Source of the DNA: Leifsonia sp. 1010
Lineage (GTDB): Bacteria; Actinomycetota; Actinomycetes; Actinomycetales; Microbacteriaceae
Direction of reading: 5' to 3'
Length of the DNA: 64,000 bases
NCBI RefSeq assembly: GCF_031455295.1
Contig: NZ_JAVDSL010000005.1
Location: 62,001 to 126,000 of the forward strand
A program made the position numbers and the translations under genes. The notes below the pieces were generated by a model. The model made no database searches. It was not told where the DNA came from and saw only the letters and a list, made by a program, of their open reading frames with translations. This document shows positions 54,088-63,814 of the stretch, piece after piece (within the stretch, counting starts at the first letter, position 1; each line of letters starts with the position of its first letter).

Positions 54088-54118
54088 AAGGCCCGGCCCC
54101 CTGAGGGGACCGGGCCTT
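54088..54118. terminator. Strong hairpin downstream of ndh
   Basis: AAGGCCCGG and CCGGGCCTT pair perfectly, with CCCC-TGA-GGGG continuing the stem inside. It lies 22 bp after the ndh stop (minus strand) and in front of the secreted-protein promoter region. It is a likely terminator for ndh although no clear U-run follows. Confidence 0.65.
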
Positions 54119-54140
54119 CGCGCGGCGTTCGCTCCGCGAA

Positions 54141-55556
54141 CTACTTCGCGGTGACCTCCGCCGGCTGCTTCTCGGCAGCGGGCTTCTTGCGGGCCGGAGC
54201 CTTCTTCGCCGGCTCCTCCGGAGCGGCCTCGACGGCCGGCTTCGGGCGGGCGGCGAACTCCTCGAAACCGGCGCGCGGGTGCTGCACGGCCTCGAGGGAC
54301 ACGATGTCGCGGCCGAGCCACACGTTGTTCCACCAGCCCCAGATGACGCGCCACTTGCGCTCCCACGACGGCATGGCCAGCCCGTGGTAGCCGCGGTGGG
54401 CGAGCCAGCCGATGACGCCCTTCATGGCGATCTTGCCGGACTGGAGCACGCCGACGCCCACGCCGAGGCCGGCGACCGCACCGAGGCTCTTGTGGTAGTA
54501 CTGGCGCGGCAGCTCGCCACGCAGCGAGGCCACGATGTTCTTCGCGAGCAGCTTGCCCTGACGCACCGCGTGCTGGGCGTTCGGCACGCAGTAGCCGCCG
54601 ACGCCGCCACCGGTCAGGTCGGGCACGGCCGAGACGTCTCCGGCGCCCCAGGCGCCCTCGACGATCTCCTCGTCGGTGCCGACGCGCAGGTCGGCGCGGA
54701 CGCGGAGGCGGCCGCGCTCCTCGATCGGGAGGTCGGTGTGCCGCACGATCGTCGGGTTCGCCATGACACCGGCGGTCCACACGATCAGGTCGGTCTCGAA
54801 GGTCTCGCCGGTCGACAGCTGGATCACGCCGTCCACCGCGCTCTGCAGCTGGGTGTCGAGGTGGATCTGCGCCCCGCGCTCCGCGAGGTTCTTGATCACC
54901 CAGTGGCTGGTCTTGAGCGACACCTCCGGCATGATCCGGCCCATGGCCTCGATCAGGTGGAAGTGCGTGTCCTCGAACGACAGTTCCGGGTAGCGCTTCA
55001 GCAGGGCGCTGGCGAACGAGCGCAGCTCGGCGAAGATCTCGATGCCGGCGAAGCCGCCGCCGACGACCACCACGGTGAGGAGGCGGTCGCGCTCCGGCCC
55101 GGCCGGCATGCCGGCCGCCTTGTCGAAGTTGGTGAGGAGCTGGTCGCGGATGTACACGGCCTCCTCGATGTTCTTGAGGCCGACCGCCTGGTCCGCGACG
55201 CCCGGGATCGGGAACGTGCGCGAGACGGCGCCCGCCGTGACCACAACGATGTCGTACTCGAACTCGTACGCCTCGCCGATGGGCGGCTGGATGGTCGCCA
55301 CCTTGCGTGCGTGGTCGACGTACGTGACCTTCGCGGTGATGATGTTGGTGGTCTTGAGGTGGCGGCGGTGCGCGACGACCGCGTGACGCGGCTCGATCGA
55401 CCCCGCGGCGACCTCCGGGAGGAACGGCTGGTACGTCATGTACGGCAGCGGGTCGACCATGGTGACCTCAGCCTCGCCCGGGCGGAGCTGTTTCTCGAGC
55501 TTCCACGCGGTGTAGAAGCCGGCGTATCCGCCGCCGACGATCAGGATTTTGGGCAC
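54141..55556 (-). CDS. ndh: Type II NADH:quinone oxidoreductase
   Basis: 471 residues. The FAD-binding Rossmann motif is ILIVGGGYAGFYTAWKL at the N terminus and the NADH site is VVVVGGGFAGIEIFAEL. TWTAG-like and GAWGAGDVSAVPD segments complete the fold. It passes electrons from NADH to menaquinone without pumping protons. The C-terminal 40 residues are a Lys/Ala/Pro-rich tail (KKAPARKKPAAEKQPAEV). AGGAGACGC precedes the GTG. Confidence 0.93.
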   Translation of the reverse strand: MPKILIVGGGYAGFYTAWKLEKQLRPGEAEVTMVDPLPYMTYQPFLPEVAAGSIEPRHAVVAHRRHLKTTNIITAKVTYVDHARKVATIQPPIGEAYEFEYDIVVVTAGAVSRTFPIPGVADQAVGLKNIEEAVYIRDQLLTNFDKAAGMPAGPERDRLLTVVVVGGGFAGIEIFAELRSFASALLKRYPELSFEDTHFHLIEAMGRIMPEVSLKTSHWVIKNLAERGAQIHLDTQLQSAVDGVIQLSTGETFETDLIVWTAGVMANPTIVRHTDLPIEERGRLRVRADLRVGTDEEIVEGAWGAGDVSAVPDLTGGGVGGYCVPNAQHAVRQGKLLAKNIVASLRGELPRQYYHKSLGAVAGLGVGVGVLQSGKIAMKGVIGWLAHRGYHGLAMPSWERKWRVIWGWWNNVWLGRDIVSLEAVQHPRAGFEEFAARPKPAVEAAPEEPAKKAPARKKPAAEKQPAEVTAK

Positions 55557-55596
55557 AGTGAAGCGTCTCCTCTAACCGATAAGTTTGGGCCTTACA

Positions 55597-56988
55597 TTAC
55601 TCCTTGCTGCGCATCCGCCTGAAATGCGACCACGCGCCGACGCCGCCGAGGGCGACGAGAGCGAGAAAGCCGGCAATCAGACCGAACGGCAGCCAGAATG
55701 CGGTGAGGACGCTCCATTGCGGCCAGAAGAACCGATTCCATGGTACCGCGCGCTCGGGGGTGAGTTTCGCGGGGACGGGAGCGGCCTGCGGATCGCCGCC
55801 CGGAGCGGGGGTCGAGGGGGCGGGGGTCGAGGGCGATTCGGCGCGTCGGTGGATGCGGATCCAATCGCCCAGATCGCCCATCGGATTCACGGTGACATGC
55901 GGGACGGAGGCCGTGACCGCGGCGGCGGCATCCAAGAGTCCGTAGCCGTAGATCGGGCTCGGCACGGCGCCGCCCGCGGGTTTCGCTGTGCGAATGATCC
56001 GCTCGATGACATCCGCCGCCTTGAGTTCGGGATGCGCGGCGCGCACCAGGGCGACGGCCCCCGAGACGAGGGGAGCTGCACCGCTGGTCCCCGCCCACTG
56101 CACGTACCCTCCGCCCGGGTTCGCGCCGACGAGCTGCTCGCTCGGCGCCGAGACGCCGATCGTGATGCCCTGGGCGGATGCGTCGAAGCTGGCCTTGCCG
56201 GCGCGGTCGACGCCGGCGACGGTCAGCACACCGGGGATGGTCGCCGGGGCGCCGACCTCGCTGGTGCCGCTCCCCCGGTTGCCGGCGGCGGCCACGATGA
56301 CCACGTCGTGCGAGAAGGCGTACTGGAACGCCTCATCCCAGCTGGTCGGCCAGTCGAGGGTGTTGCGGGTCAGCGACATGTTGATCACCGACGCACCGTT
56401 GTCGACCGCCCAGCGGACGGCCTCGGCGATCTGCTCGTCGCTTCCGACCGGTCCCATCGCCTTGCCCAAAGCGACGGACGCGCTGAGGATGGTGGCGTCC
56501 GGCGCCGCGCCCAGCACACCGCTGTCCGGCCCGGTCCCCCGGCCGGCCAGCAGGGAGGCGACCCAGGTGCCGTGATTTGCGCTCTCGGCGTCGCCCAGCG
56601 GTTTCTGGCCGGAGGCGGCGCCGACACCGGAGACGTCGGTGCCTCCGACGACCGCACCGGCGAGGTCGGGCACCGAACCGTCGACGCCGGTGTCGATGAC
56701 GGCGACCTTCACTCCGGCGCCGCGGGTCGTGTTCCAGGCCTGGGCGAACCCGTAGTCGTTCAGCCAGTACTGCAGGTCGCGCACCTGATCGGCGCGGGCG
56801 GCCGTGGCGGGGACGAGGGTGGACGCGATGGCGATCGCTACAGCGGCGGCGATGGAGGCGAGGCGGCGGGCGGGGCGGGAGCGAGTGGGGCGCGGGCTGC
56901 CGTCGCGCGGGCGGCCGTCGCGCGGGCGGACCGGGGTCTCCGGGCCGCCTGCGGCGACTCGGGCGTCATGTGCGGCCGGCCGCCGCAT
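55597..56988 (-). CDS. Mycosin-like subtilisin (S8) protease
   Basis: 463 residues. An Arg/Pro-rich N terminus and a signal helix (LASIAAAVAIAIASTLVPAT) lead into the subtilase domain with catalytic Asp in VAVIDTGVDGSV, His in SANHGTWVASLLAG and Ser in GTSGAAPLVSGAVAL. A Pro-rich linker and a C-terminal membrane helix follow. The layout is that of type VII secretion mycosins, yet no ESX genes are in the window. ATG 56988 has GGGGGA upstream; GTG 57000 is an alternative. Confidence 0.85.
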   Translation of the reverse strand: MRRPAAHDARVAAGGPETPVRPRDGRPRDGSPRPTRSRPARRLASIAAAVAIAIASTLVPATAARADQVRDLQYWLNDYGFAQAWNTTRGAGVKVAVIDTGVDGSVPDLAGAVVGGTDVSGVGAASGQKPLGDAESANHGTWVASLLAGRGTGPDSGVLGAAPDATILSASVALGKAMGPVGSDEQIAEAVRWAVDNGASVINMSLTRNTLDWPTSWDEAFQYAFSHDVVIVAAAGNRGSGTSEVGAPATIPGVLTVAGVDRAGKASFDASAQGITIGVSAPSEQLVGANPGGGYVQWAGTSGAAPLVSGAVALVRAAHPELKAADVIERIIRTAKPAGGAVPSPIYGYGLLDAAAAVTASVPHVTVNPMGDLGDWIRIHRRAESPSTPAPSTPAPGGDPQAAPVPAKLTPERAVPWNRFFWPQWSVLTAFWLPFGLIAGFLALVALGGVGAWSHFRRMRSKE

Positions 56989-57008
56989 CCGGTCCCCCAC
57001 GGGGCGTC

Positions 57009-57524
57009 CTAGCCGGCGACGTCGATGAGGCACTCGCACACCGCGGGCGACCAGTCGCCGCGGGCGAGCGCGAGGTCGCCGATCGGGTTGACTCCCGGGC
57101 CGGCGGCGAGGGCGTGCGCGGCGAGGGCGTGCAGGCACTTCACGCGAGAGGGCATGCCGCCCGCCGAGATGCCCGCGATCTCGTCCACCACGGCGATGGA
57201 CTCGCGGTCCGCCAGGTACTGCTCGTGCGCCGCGCGGTAGGCGGTCGCGACATCGTCGTCCTCCGCGAGGAGGTCGTTGTACTCGGCCATGACCTGCGTC
57301 GCCTCGAGCGCCGACATGGCCGCGGTCGCGGCGGGATGCGTCAGGTAGTAGAAGGTCGGGAACGGCGTCCCGTCGTCGAGGCGCGGCGCCGTGGAGACCA
57401 CCGTCGGGCGGCCGCACACGCAGCGCGCGGCGATGCCCACGACGTTGCGGGCGGGGCGGCCCAGCTGCTCGGAGACGACGGCGATGTCCTCGTCGGTCAC
57501 GGGGTCGAACGGGGGTCTGGTCAT
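57009..57524 (-). CDS. DUF501 domain-containing protein
   Basis: 171 residues. Segments RCVCGRPTVVSTAPRLDDG, FPTFYYLTHP, MPSRVKCLHALAAHALA and the terminal CECLIDV are diagnostic for DUF501, an actinobacterial family with conserved cysteines encoded between the divIC-like gene and, usually, a Ppx/GppA phosphatase. Here the mycosin-like protease gene takes the downstream position. Confidence 0.92.
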   Translation of the reverse strand: MTRPPFDPVTDEDIAVVSEQLGRPARNVVGIAARCVCGRPTVVSTAPRLDDGTPFPTFYYLTHPAATAAMSALEATQVMAEYNDLLAEDDDVATAYRAAHEQYLADRESIAVVDEIAGISAGGMPSRVKCLHALAAHALAAGPGVNPIGDLALARGDWSPAVCECLIDVAG

Positions 57525-57528
57525 GGCG

Positions 57529-58062
57529 TTACTTCTTCGGGGTGGGCGACCCGGTGGCGGGAGCCGTCGGGTCGGGAGCCGGGGTTCCGCTCAGCTGCTG
57601 CGGGGTCGCCTGCGTCAGTCCGGCTCCCATGAAGGAGCCGAAGAGCGAGCCGACCCAGTCGGTCTGCGTCTTGACCAGCTTGGAGCTGACGGGGGTCGTG
57701 TCCTGCTTCGCCGCCGGCGGCCGGTCGTCGATGACGAGGTAGCTGACCTCGCCGGGCATGACGTAGTAGAGCCGGTCGCGGGCCTGGGCGCGCAGGTAGC
57801 TGGGGTCGTTCCAGCGCGCGCGCTGGTCCTTGAGGGTGTCGACCTGAGCCGCGAGCTGGTCGACCGCGTGCTGCTGGTCGGCGATCTGCTGCCGCTGCGA
57901 CAGGAAGGCCTGGACCGTCGGTGCCAGGATGAGCACGGCGAGCACGAGGACGCCCATCATCACGAGCGAGAACGCCGAGAAGTGCAGCTGGCGCAGCCAG
58001 CGACCGGTGCCGGTCGGGCGGGACATGCGCACCGGGACGCGTTGCGTGCGCGGCTTCGGCAT
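57529..58062 (-). CDS. FtsB/DivIC-like septum formation initiator
   Basis: 177 residues. A basic cytosolic N terminus, one transmembrane helix (LVMMGVLVLAVLILAPTV), a short coiled coil (RQQIADQQHAVDQLAAQVD) and the FtsB/DivIC block PSYLRAQARDRLYYVMPGE. It takes part in the divisome with FtsL and FtsQ. A Thr/Pro-rich tail is added. GGAGGGCCC lies before the ATG at 58062. Location beside eno is conserved in actinobacteria. Confidence 0.92.
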   Translation of the reverse strand: MPKPRTQRVPVRMSRPTGTGRWLRQLHFSAFSLVMMGVLVLAVLILAPTVQAFLSQRQQIADQQHAVDQLAAQVDTLKDQRARWNDPSYLRAQARDRLYYVMPGEVSYLVIDDRPPAAKQDTTPVSSKLVKTQTDWVGSLFGSFMGAGLTQATPQQLSGTPAPDPTAPATGSPTPKK

Positions 58063-58171
58063 GGGCCCTCCGGTTCGGGATGCTGGTGGCGGATCGGGAC
58101 CGGGCGGCCCCCTCCCATCGTAAGTGATCACGCCCGTCCCACCCGTGGCGGCGCGGGGTGTCGGGATGCGT

Positions 58172-58417
58172 TCAGCCGGCGGCCAGGATGCCCGCGAGGC
58201 GCACGGCCCCGAGTGCGACCAGCGCCCCGCCGCCGACGAGGAAGACCACGCCGAGAGCCCGCGCGTCGCGTGCCCGGAAGCGGCGGTGCGCATCCTCGTC
58301 CGAGAAGAACTCGGCACTCCGGTCCGGCCGTAGCGTCAGGAACAGCCCGAGGAGGGCGAACAGCGCCGCCAGCGCGAGGAACAGGACGAGCGGGACGACC
58401 TCCGACTCCGTGGTCAC
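58172..58417 (-). CDS. Small two-helix membrane protein
   Basis: 81 residues. Two transmembrane helices (VVPLVLFLALAALFALLGLF and ALGVVFLVGGGALVALGAVR) are separated by a charged loop with DRSAEFFSDEDAHRRFRAR. Unknown function. The GTG follows TAGGGT (58424-58429) by 6 nt. It lies between eno and the divIC-like gene on the same strand. Confidence 0.7.
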   Translation of the reverse strand: MTTESEVVPLVLFLALAALFALLGLFLTLRPDRSAEFFSDEDAHRRFRARDARALGVVFLVGGGALVALGAVRLAGILAAG

Positions 58418-58423
58418 TCCAGC

Positions 58424-58429
58424 ACCCTA
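58424..58429 (-). promoter_or_regulatory. -10 box TAGGGT of a leaderless gene
   Basis: TAGGGT on the minus strand ends 6 nt before the GTG at 58417 of the small membrane protein gene. Confidence 0.45.
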
Positions 58430-58452
58430 CCGTCGGGCGCCCGCCCGTGGCC

Positions 58453-58508
58453 GAGGTGCACGTAGTGGCGCTCGACACGCCGTGCGAAAGCGCCACTACG
58501 TGCACCTC
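58453..58508. repeat. Intergenic palindrome, GAGGTGCACGTAGTG family (copy B3)
   Basis: Perfect 20-bp arms GAGGTGCACGTAGTGGCGCT (58453-58472) and complement (58489-58508) around CGACACGCCGTGCGAA. It lies between eno and the small membrane protein gene, both on the minus strand, 61 bp after the eno stop. It is the best-preserved copy of its family here. Confidence 0.9.
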
Positions 58509-58569
58509 ACGCAGCCGCAGACGCGGACGGCCCCCGGGGGAACCCCGGGGGCCGTTGCGGTGGGTGCGG

Positions 58570-59889
<1,320 letters not shown>

Positions 59890-59916
59890 TCAGTCTAGTG
59901 ATGCGAGGTGAGCCGC

Positions 59917-61209
59917 TCAGTTCAGCGGCTTGACCTCGAGGGCGGCCGCATCCGCCGTGTCGGCGTTGACGAACGCGAACGAGCGGAAGCCGGCCGAGGC
60001 CGCACGGTCGAGCACGGCCTTGAGGTTCTTCGCCCGCCGGTCGAGGCGGACGCGGTGCCCGCGCGCGATCAGCTCCGACTTGATCGCGACGAGGCGGTCG
60101 AGCGGAACGGCGGGGTCGTACACGAGCACGACGGACTCCGCGGAGGCGTCCTCCGGCAGCTCGATCAGGTCGACGACCCGCTCGAAGCCGATGGAGAAGC
60201 CCGCGGCGGGCACGTCGGTGCCGAGGAAGCGGCCGATCATCCCGTCGTAGCGCCCGCCGCCGCCGACCGAGCTGCCGGAGCCGGGGTGGGCGATCTCGAA
60301 GATGGTGCCGGTGTAGTAGCCCATGCCGCGCACGAGCGTCGGGTCGAACCGCAGGGCGACGCCGGGCGGAAGGGTGTCGAGGGCGTGCGCGAGCGCCTCC
60401 AGGTCGGCGACGGCGTCGGTGTCCATCCCCTCGGGGAGGATGCCGGTGATCGCGTCGACGGTGAGCGCGACGCCCCCGTCGGCCAGGTGCGGCTCCAGGT
60501 CGGCGAGGATGCCGCCGAGCACGGCCGCGGAGTCGGCCCCGCCCTCGGCGAGCTCGGCGACAACGCCCTCCGCGCCGATCTTGTCCAGTTTGTCGATGGA
60601 GATGAGCACCTGCGGCCAGCGCGTCTCGTCGAAGCCGCAGTACTCGAGCAGCCCGTTGAGGATGCGCCGATCGTTGATCCGGATCGTGCAGTCGCTGAGG
60701 CCCAGCGCTTCGAGCGCCGCAGCCGTCGCCGTGATCAGCTCCACCTCGGCCAGCTGGGTCGCCTCGCCGATGATGTCGATGTCGCACTGCACGAACTGGC
60801 GATAGCGGCCCTTCTGCGGACGCTCCGCCCGCCACACCGGCGCGATCTGAATGCTGCGGAAGACCGGGGGCAGCTCCGCCCGATGGGTGGCGTAGAAGCG
60901 GGCGAGCGGAACCGTCAGATCGAACCGGAGCCCGAGGTCGGCGAGGCTCAGCAGGTCGCCCGAGTCGATGGCGGCCGTGAGGTCGTCGCCGTCGAGTCCG
61001 CGCTTCAGGATGCTGAAGGACAGCTTCTCGTTGTCGCCGCCGAGTCCCGAGTGCAGGCGCTCGACGTCTTCGACGACCGGGGTCTCGATCTCGTCGAACC
61101 CGTGCGCGGCGAAGCTGCGGCGGATCACCCCGAGAGCATGCTCGCGGCGGGCCTTCTCAGCGGGGAGGAAGTCGCGCATGCCGCGGGGCGGGGTGATCGG
61201 TGAGGCCAT
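59917..61209 (-). CDS. hisS: Histidine-tRNA ligase
   Basis: 430 residues. The class II signatures are GMRDFLPAEKARREH (N terminus), motif 2 RSIQIAPVWRAERPQKGRYRQF (split only for length), the histidine loop LVRGMGYYTGTIFEIAHPG and motif 3 GGGGRYDGMIGRF. A C-terminal anticodon-binding domain follows. The ATG at 61209 has GGAAGA 8 nt upstream. The leader carries a T-box-like sequence, see 61265-61440. Confidence 0.96.
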   Translation of the reverse strand: MASPITPPRGMRDFLPAEKARREHALGVIRRSFAAHGFDEIETPVVEDVERLHSGLGGDNEKLSFSILKRGLDGDDLTAAIDSGDLLSLADLGLRFDLTVPLARFYATHRAELPPVFRSIQIAPVWRAERPQKGRYRQFVQCDIDIIGEATQLAEVELITATAAALEALGLSDCTIRINDRRILNGLLEYCGFDETRWPQVLISIDKLDKIGAEGVVAELAEGGADSAAVLGGILADLEPHLADGGVALTVDAITGILPEGMDTDAVADLEALAHALDTLPPGVALRFDPTLVRGMGYYTGTIFEIAHPGSGSSVGGGGRYDGMIGRFLGTDVPAAGFSIGFERVVDLIELPEDASAESVVLVYDPAVPLDRLVAIKSELIARGHRVRLDRRAKNLKAVLDRAASAGFRSFAFVNADTADAAALEVKPLN

Positions 61210-61264
61210 GCGTCGATTCTTCCATGAAGGCGGCCGACGGCCGGTGCCGGGGGTATGGTGCGCA

Positions 61265-61440
61265 TCCACGTGCCGGCGTAAAATCCAGGCGTTGCCACCC
61301 TGAGGCTCCGCCATTGCGCGGGGCTCGGTGGCGTCCTCAATACAGGACCTGGCATGAGTCGCACCCGTCCGACCACGAACGCGTGCTCGCTGCCAGACAC
61401 GGGCCGACAACGCGTCCGCCGAGACCAGGAGAGCGCCGCC
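61265..61440 (-). promoter_or_regulatory. Candidate T-box-type leader of hisS
   Basis: On the minus strand AGGGTGGCAACGC (61289-61301) matches 12 of 13 comparable positions of the T-box consensus AGGGTGGNACCGC (I count A for C as the change). It ends 79 nt before the hisS ATG. Upstream are GCCACC/GGTGGC, GTCCT/AGGAC and CTGGCA/TGCCAG stems, the last enclosing a hairpin and a CAT triplet that could be a histidine specifier. T-boxes sense uncharged tRNA in leaders of aminoacyl-tRNA synthetase genes. No U-run terminator is seen, so control would be translational, as proposed for actinobacterial ileS. Confidence 0.45.
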
Positions 61441-61588
61441 GCGAGGCGCCGCCTCACCCGAATGGCGACCTGACCGGGTGGACGCGCTGCCGGCCATCCC
61501 TGCGCCGCCCGCCATCTCCGCGCCGCCGGCCGCCACGCGCGCTCCCGTCCGGGTGGTCGACGCAGAGGTCTTGGTCGCCCGCGATCTC

Positions 61589-61607
61589 TTAGGTTAGGCT
61601 TGCCTTA
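61589..61607 (+). promoter_or_regulatory. DtxR/IdeR-type iron box
   Basis: TTAGGTTAGGCTTGCCTTA is a 19-bp match with few changes to the consensus TTAGGTTAGCCTAACCTAA and is AT-rich against its surroundings. It lies 57 bp before the start of the siderophore-binding protein gene, so an iron-loaded DtxR-like repressor would shut off this importer. Confidence 0.8.
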
Positions 61608-61664
61608 CATCGCACGGACCACGTCGTCGGCTGCCGCCCATCCCATCCCCTCCCGAGGAGAACC

Positions 61665-62720
61665 ATGCTGCCTGTCCCCCGCGCCGCCCGACGCCGGTCG
61701 CGTCTCGCTGTGATCGCCTCCGCGATCGTGGCCTCCGCCGCCCTCGTGCTCACCGGCTGCAGCGCCGGCGGACCCGCCGCGCAGAGCAGCTCGGACAGCG
61801 GCACCGGCGCCTTCCCCGTCACGGTGAAGAGCGCCCTCGGCGAGGCGACGATCGACGCGAAGCCGAAGCGCATCGCGACCTGGGGATGGGGTGCCCAGGA
61901 CATCGTGCTGGCTCTCGGAATCGTCCCGGTCGCCATGCCGGCGTTCGCCTACGGCGGCACCGCGGACGGCATCCTGCCGTGGGACGCCGACCGCATCAAG
62001 GAGCTGGGCGGGAAGACGCCGAAGATCATCCCCGCCGACACCGGAGAGGTGCCGTTCGAGGACTTCGTCACGGCCAAGCCCGACGTCATCCTCGCCCCGT
62101 ACTCGGGACTGACGCAGGCGGAGTACGACACGCTCAGCAAGATCGCCCCGGTCGTCGCCTACCCGGAGAAGCCGTGGGCCACCAGCTGGCGCGACCAGAC
62201 CGAGATCGTCGGCAAGGCGCTCGGCATGACGAAGGAGACGGACGCCCTCGTCACGAAGACCGAGGACTCCGTGACGGCGCTCGCCGCGAAGTACCCGGTG
62301 CTCAAGGACAAGACCTTCTTCTACGCCGCCGCCAACGAGCCGGGCAAGCTCAACGTCTACCGGGCTGACGACCCGCGCGTGCAGCTGCTCAACGACCTGG
62401 GGCTCAAGAACTCCCCGAGCATCGCCTCCCTCGACTCCTCGAAGGGCGACGGCAGCTTCTTCTACCAGCTCAGCTACGAGAACCTGTCGAAGATCGACAC
62501 GGACCTGCTGGTGATGTACTTCGAGGACCAGGCCGCGGTGGATGCGTTCACCTCCGACCCGCTCGTCGCCGCGATGCCGACGATCAAGGAGGGCCGTTTC
62601 GCCCCCATCATCGGACGGTCGTTCGTCGCCGCGACCAGCGCGCCCAGCGTGCTCAGCATCCCGTGGATGCTCGACCGATACGTGCCGCAGCTGGCCGAGG
62701 CCGCCGACAAGGTCAAGTAG
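61665..62720 (+). CDS. Iron-siderophore ABC importer binding lipoprotein
   Basis: 351 residues. Signal peptide with lipobox LTGC (VLTGCSAGG), then a type III helical-backbone binding protein: PKRIATWGWGAQDIVLALGI, KPDVILAPYSGLTQAEYDTL and KIAPVVAYPEKPW. It captures ferric siderophore outside the membrane. AGGAG lies 5 nt before the ATG. The iron box upstream and FecCD-type permeases downstream define the system; the siderophore is unknown. Confidence 0.92.
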   Translation: MLPVPRAARRRSRLAVIASAIVASAALVLTGCSAGGPAAQSSSDSGTGAFPVTVKSALGEATIDAKPKRIATWGWGAQDIVLALGIVPVAMPAFAYGGTADGILPWDADRIKELGGKTPKIIPADTGEVPFEDFVTAKPDVILAPYSGLTQAEYDTLSKIAPVVAYPEKPWATSWRDQTEIVGKALGMTKETDALVTKTEDSVTALAAKYPVLKDKTFFYAAANEPGKLNVYRADDPRVQLLNDLGLKNSPSIASLDSSKGDGSFFYQLSYENLSKIDTDLLVMYFEDQAAVDAFTSDPLVAAMPTIKEGRFAPIIGRSFVAATSAPSVLSIPWMLDRYVPQLAEAADKVK

Positions 62721-62725
62721 CGCGG

Positions 62726-63814
62726 ATGTCCGCGAGCGTCGACGCGCCCGCCGCTGCCGGTCCGTCCGGTCCTGGCGGGGCGGGTACCGGTCGCGCGGGG
62801 TCGTCCCCGCGCGCCCGGCGCCGCCGCCTGCTCGCGGGCTTCGCCGTCGCGGCCGCCCTGCTCGTGGTCGTCTCGGTGCTGAGCCTCATGGTCGGCGCGC
62901 GCACGATCGCCCCGGCCGACGTCGTGCACGCCCTGCTGCACTACTCGCGCAGCGACCCGGACTCGCTCGTGGTCGTGGACAGCCGCCTCCCCCGCACGCT
63001 GCTGGGCCTGGTCACCGGGCTCGCCCTCGGGCTCGCCGGCACCGTCATGCAGGGTCTGTCGCGCAACCCGCTGGCCGACCCCGGCATCCTCGGCGTCAAC
63101 TTCGGGGCGTCGCTCGCCGTGGTCGTCGCCATCGCGTTCCTGGGCATCACCGCGCCGACGGGGTACCTGTGGTTCGCGTTCGCCGGCGCCGCGCTCGCCT
63201 CCGTGCTGGTCTACGCCGTCTCCTCCCTCGGGCGCGAGGGCGCGACGCCGGTCAAGCTGGCGCTCGCGGGAGCGGCCGTCTCCGCCGCCCTCGGCTCGCT
63301 GATCACCGCGGTTGAGCTGACCAGCCGCGCCTCGCTCGACGCAATGCGCTTCTGGCAGGTCGGGTCGCTCGCCGGCCGCGGGTTCGGAGTGCTGTGGCAG
63401 ATCCTCCCGACGCTCACCGTCGGCGCGATCCTGGCGCTCGGGCTCGGGAGGCTGCTGAACGGTCTCGCGCTCGGCGACGACGTCGCCCGCGGGCTCGGCC
63501 AGCGCGTCGGAGTGACCCGCGTGCTCTGCGGAGTGGCGATCGTGCTGCTCTGCGGCTCGGCGACCGCGGCGGTCGGGCCCATCGCGTTCCTCGGCCTGAT
63601 CATCCCGCACATCGCCCGGCGCGTGGTCGGCGCGGACTACCGCTGGATCCTCGCGTACTCGGCGGTCGCCGCACCGACCCTGCTGCTCGCGTGCGACATC
63701 CTCGGCCGCGTCGTCGCCCCTCCCGGCGAGCTGCAGGTGGGCGTCGTGCTGGCGTTCGTGGGCGCGCCGGTGTTCATCGCGCTGGTGCGGCGCCGACGGC
63801 TGGTGAGCCTGTGA
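62726..63814 (+). CDS. FecCD-family iron-siderophore permease 1
   Basis: 362 residues. An Arg/Pro/Gly-rich N terminus is followed by about nine or ten helices typical of FecCD/BtuC permeases, with RLPRTLLGLVTGLALGLAGT, VMQGLSRNPLADPGILGVN and PIAFLGLIIPHIARRVVG. It forms a heterodimer with the next permease. The ATG at 62726 is 6 bp after the binding-protein stop. Confidence 0.93.
   Translation: MSASVDAPAAAGPSGPGGAGTGRAGSSPRARRRRLLAGFAVAAALLVVVSVLSLMVGARTIAPADVVHALLHYSRSDPDSLVVVDSRLPRTLLGLVTGLALGLAGTVMQGLSRNPLADPGILGVNFGASLAVVVAIAFLGITAPTGYLWFAFAGAALASVLVYAVSSLGREGATPVKLALAGAAVSAALGSLITAVELTSRASLDAMRFWQVGSLAGRGFGVLWQILPTLTVGAILALGLGRLLNGLALGDDVARGLGQRVGVTRVLCGVAIVLLCGSATAAVGPIAFLGLIIPHIARRVVGADYRWILAYSAVAAPTLLLACDILGRVVAPPGELQVGVVLAFVGAPVFIALVRRRRLVSL

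Larger units (their letters stand above)
61210..61664. other. 455-bp divergent intergenic region hisS / iron importer
   Basis: The only gene-free stretch above 300 bases. The hisS half holds the structured T-box-like leader and ribosome site. The other half holds an iron box at 61589-61607 and the GAGGAG ribosome site of the siderophore-binding protein. No convincing open frame lies between about 61441 and 61588; that part is GC-rich with no clear signal. Confidence 0.7.

Noticed and set aside
51931-54780. Open frame of 949 codons suggesting a giant fusion with the ndh region
   Set aside because: The part above 53961 is a shadow of ndh. A signal peptide and ribosome site begin at 53961.
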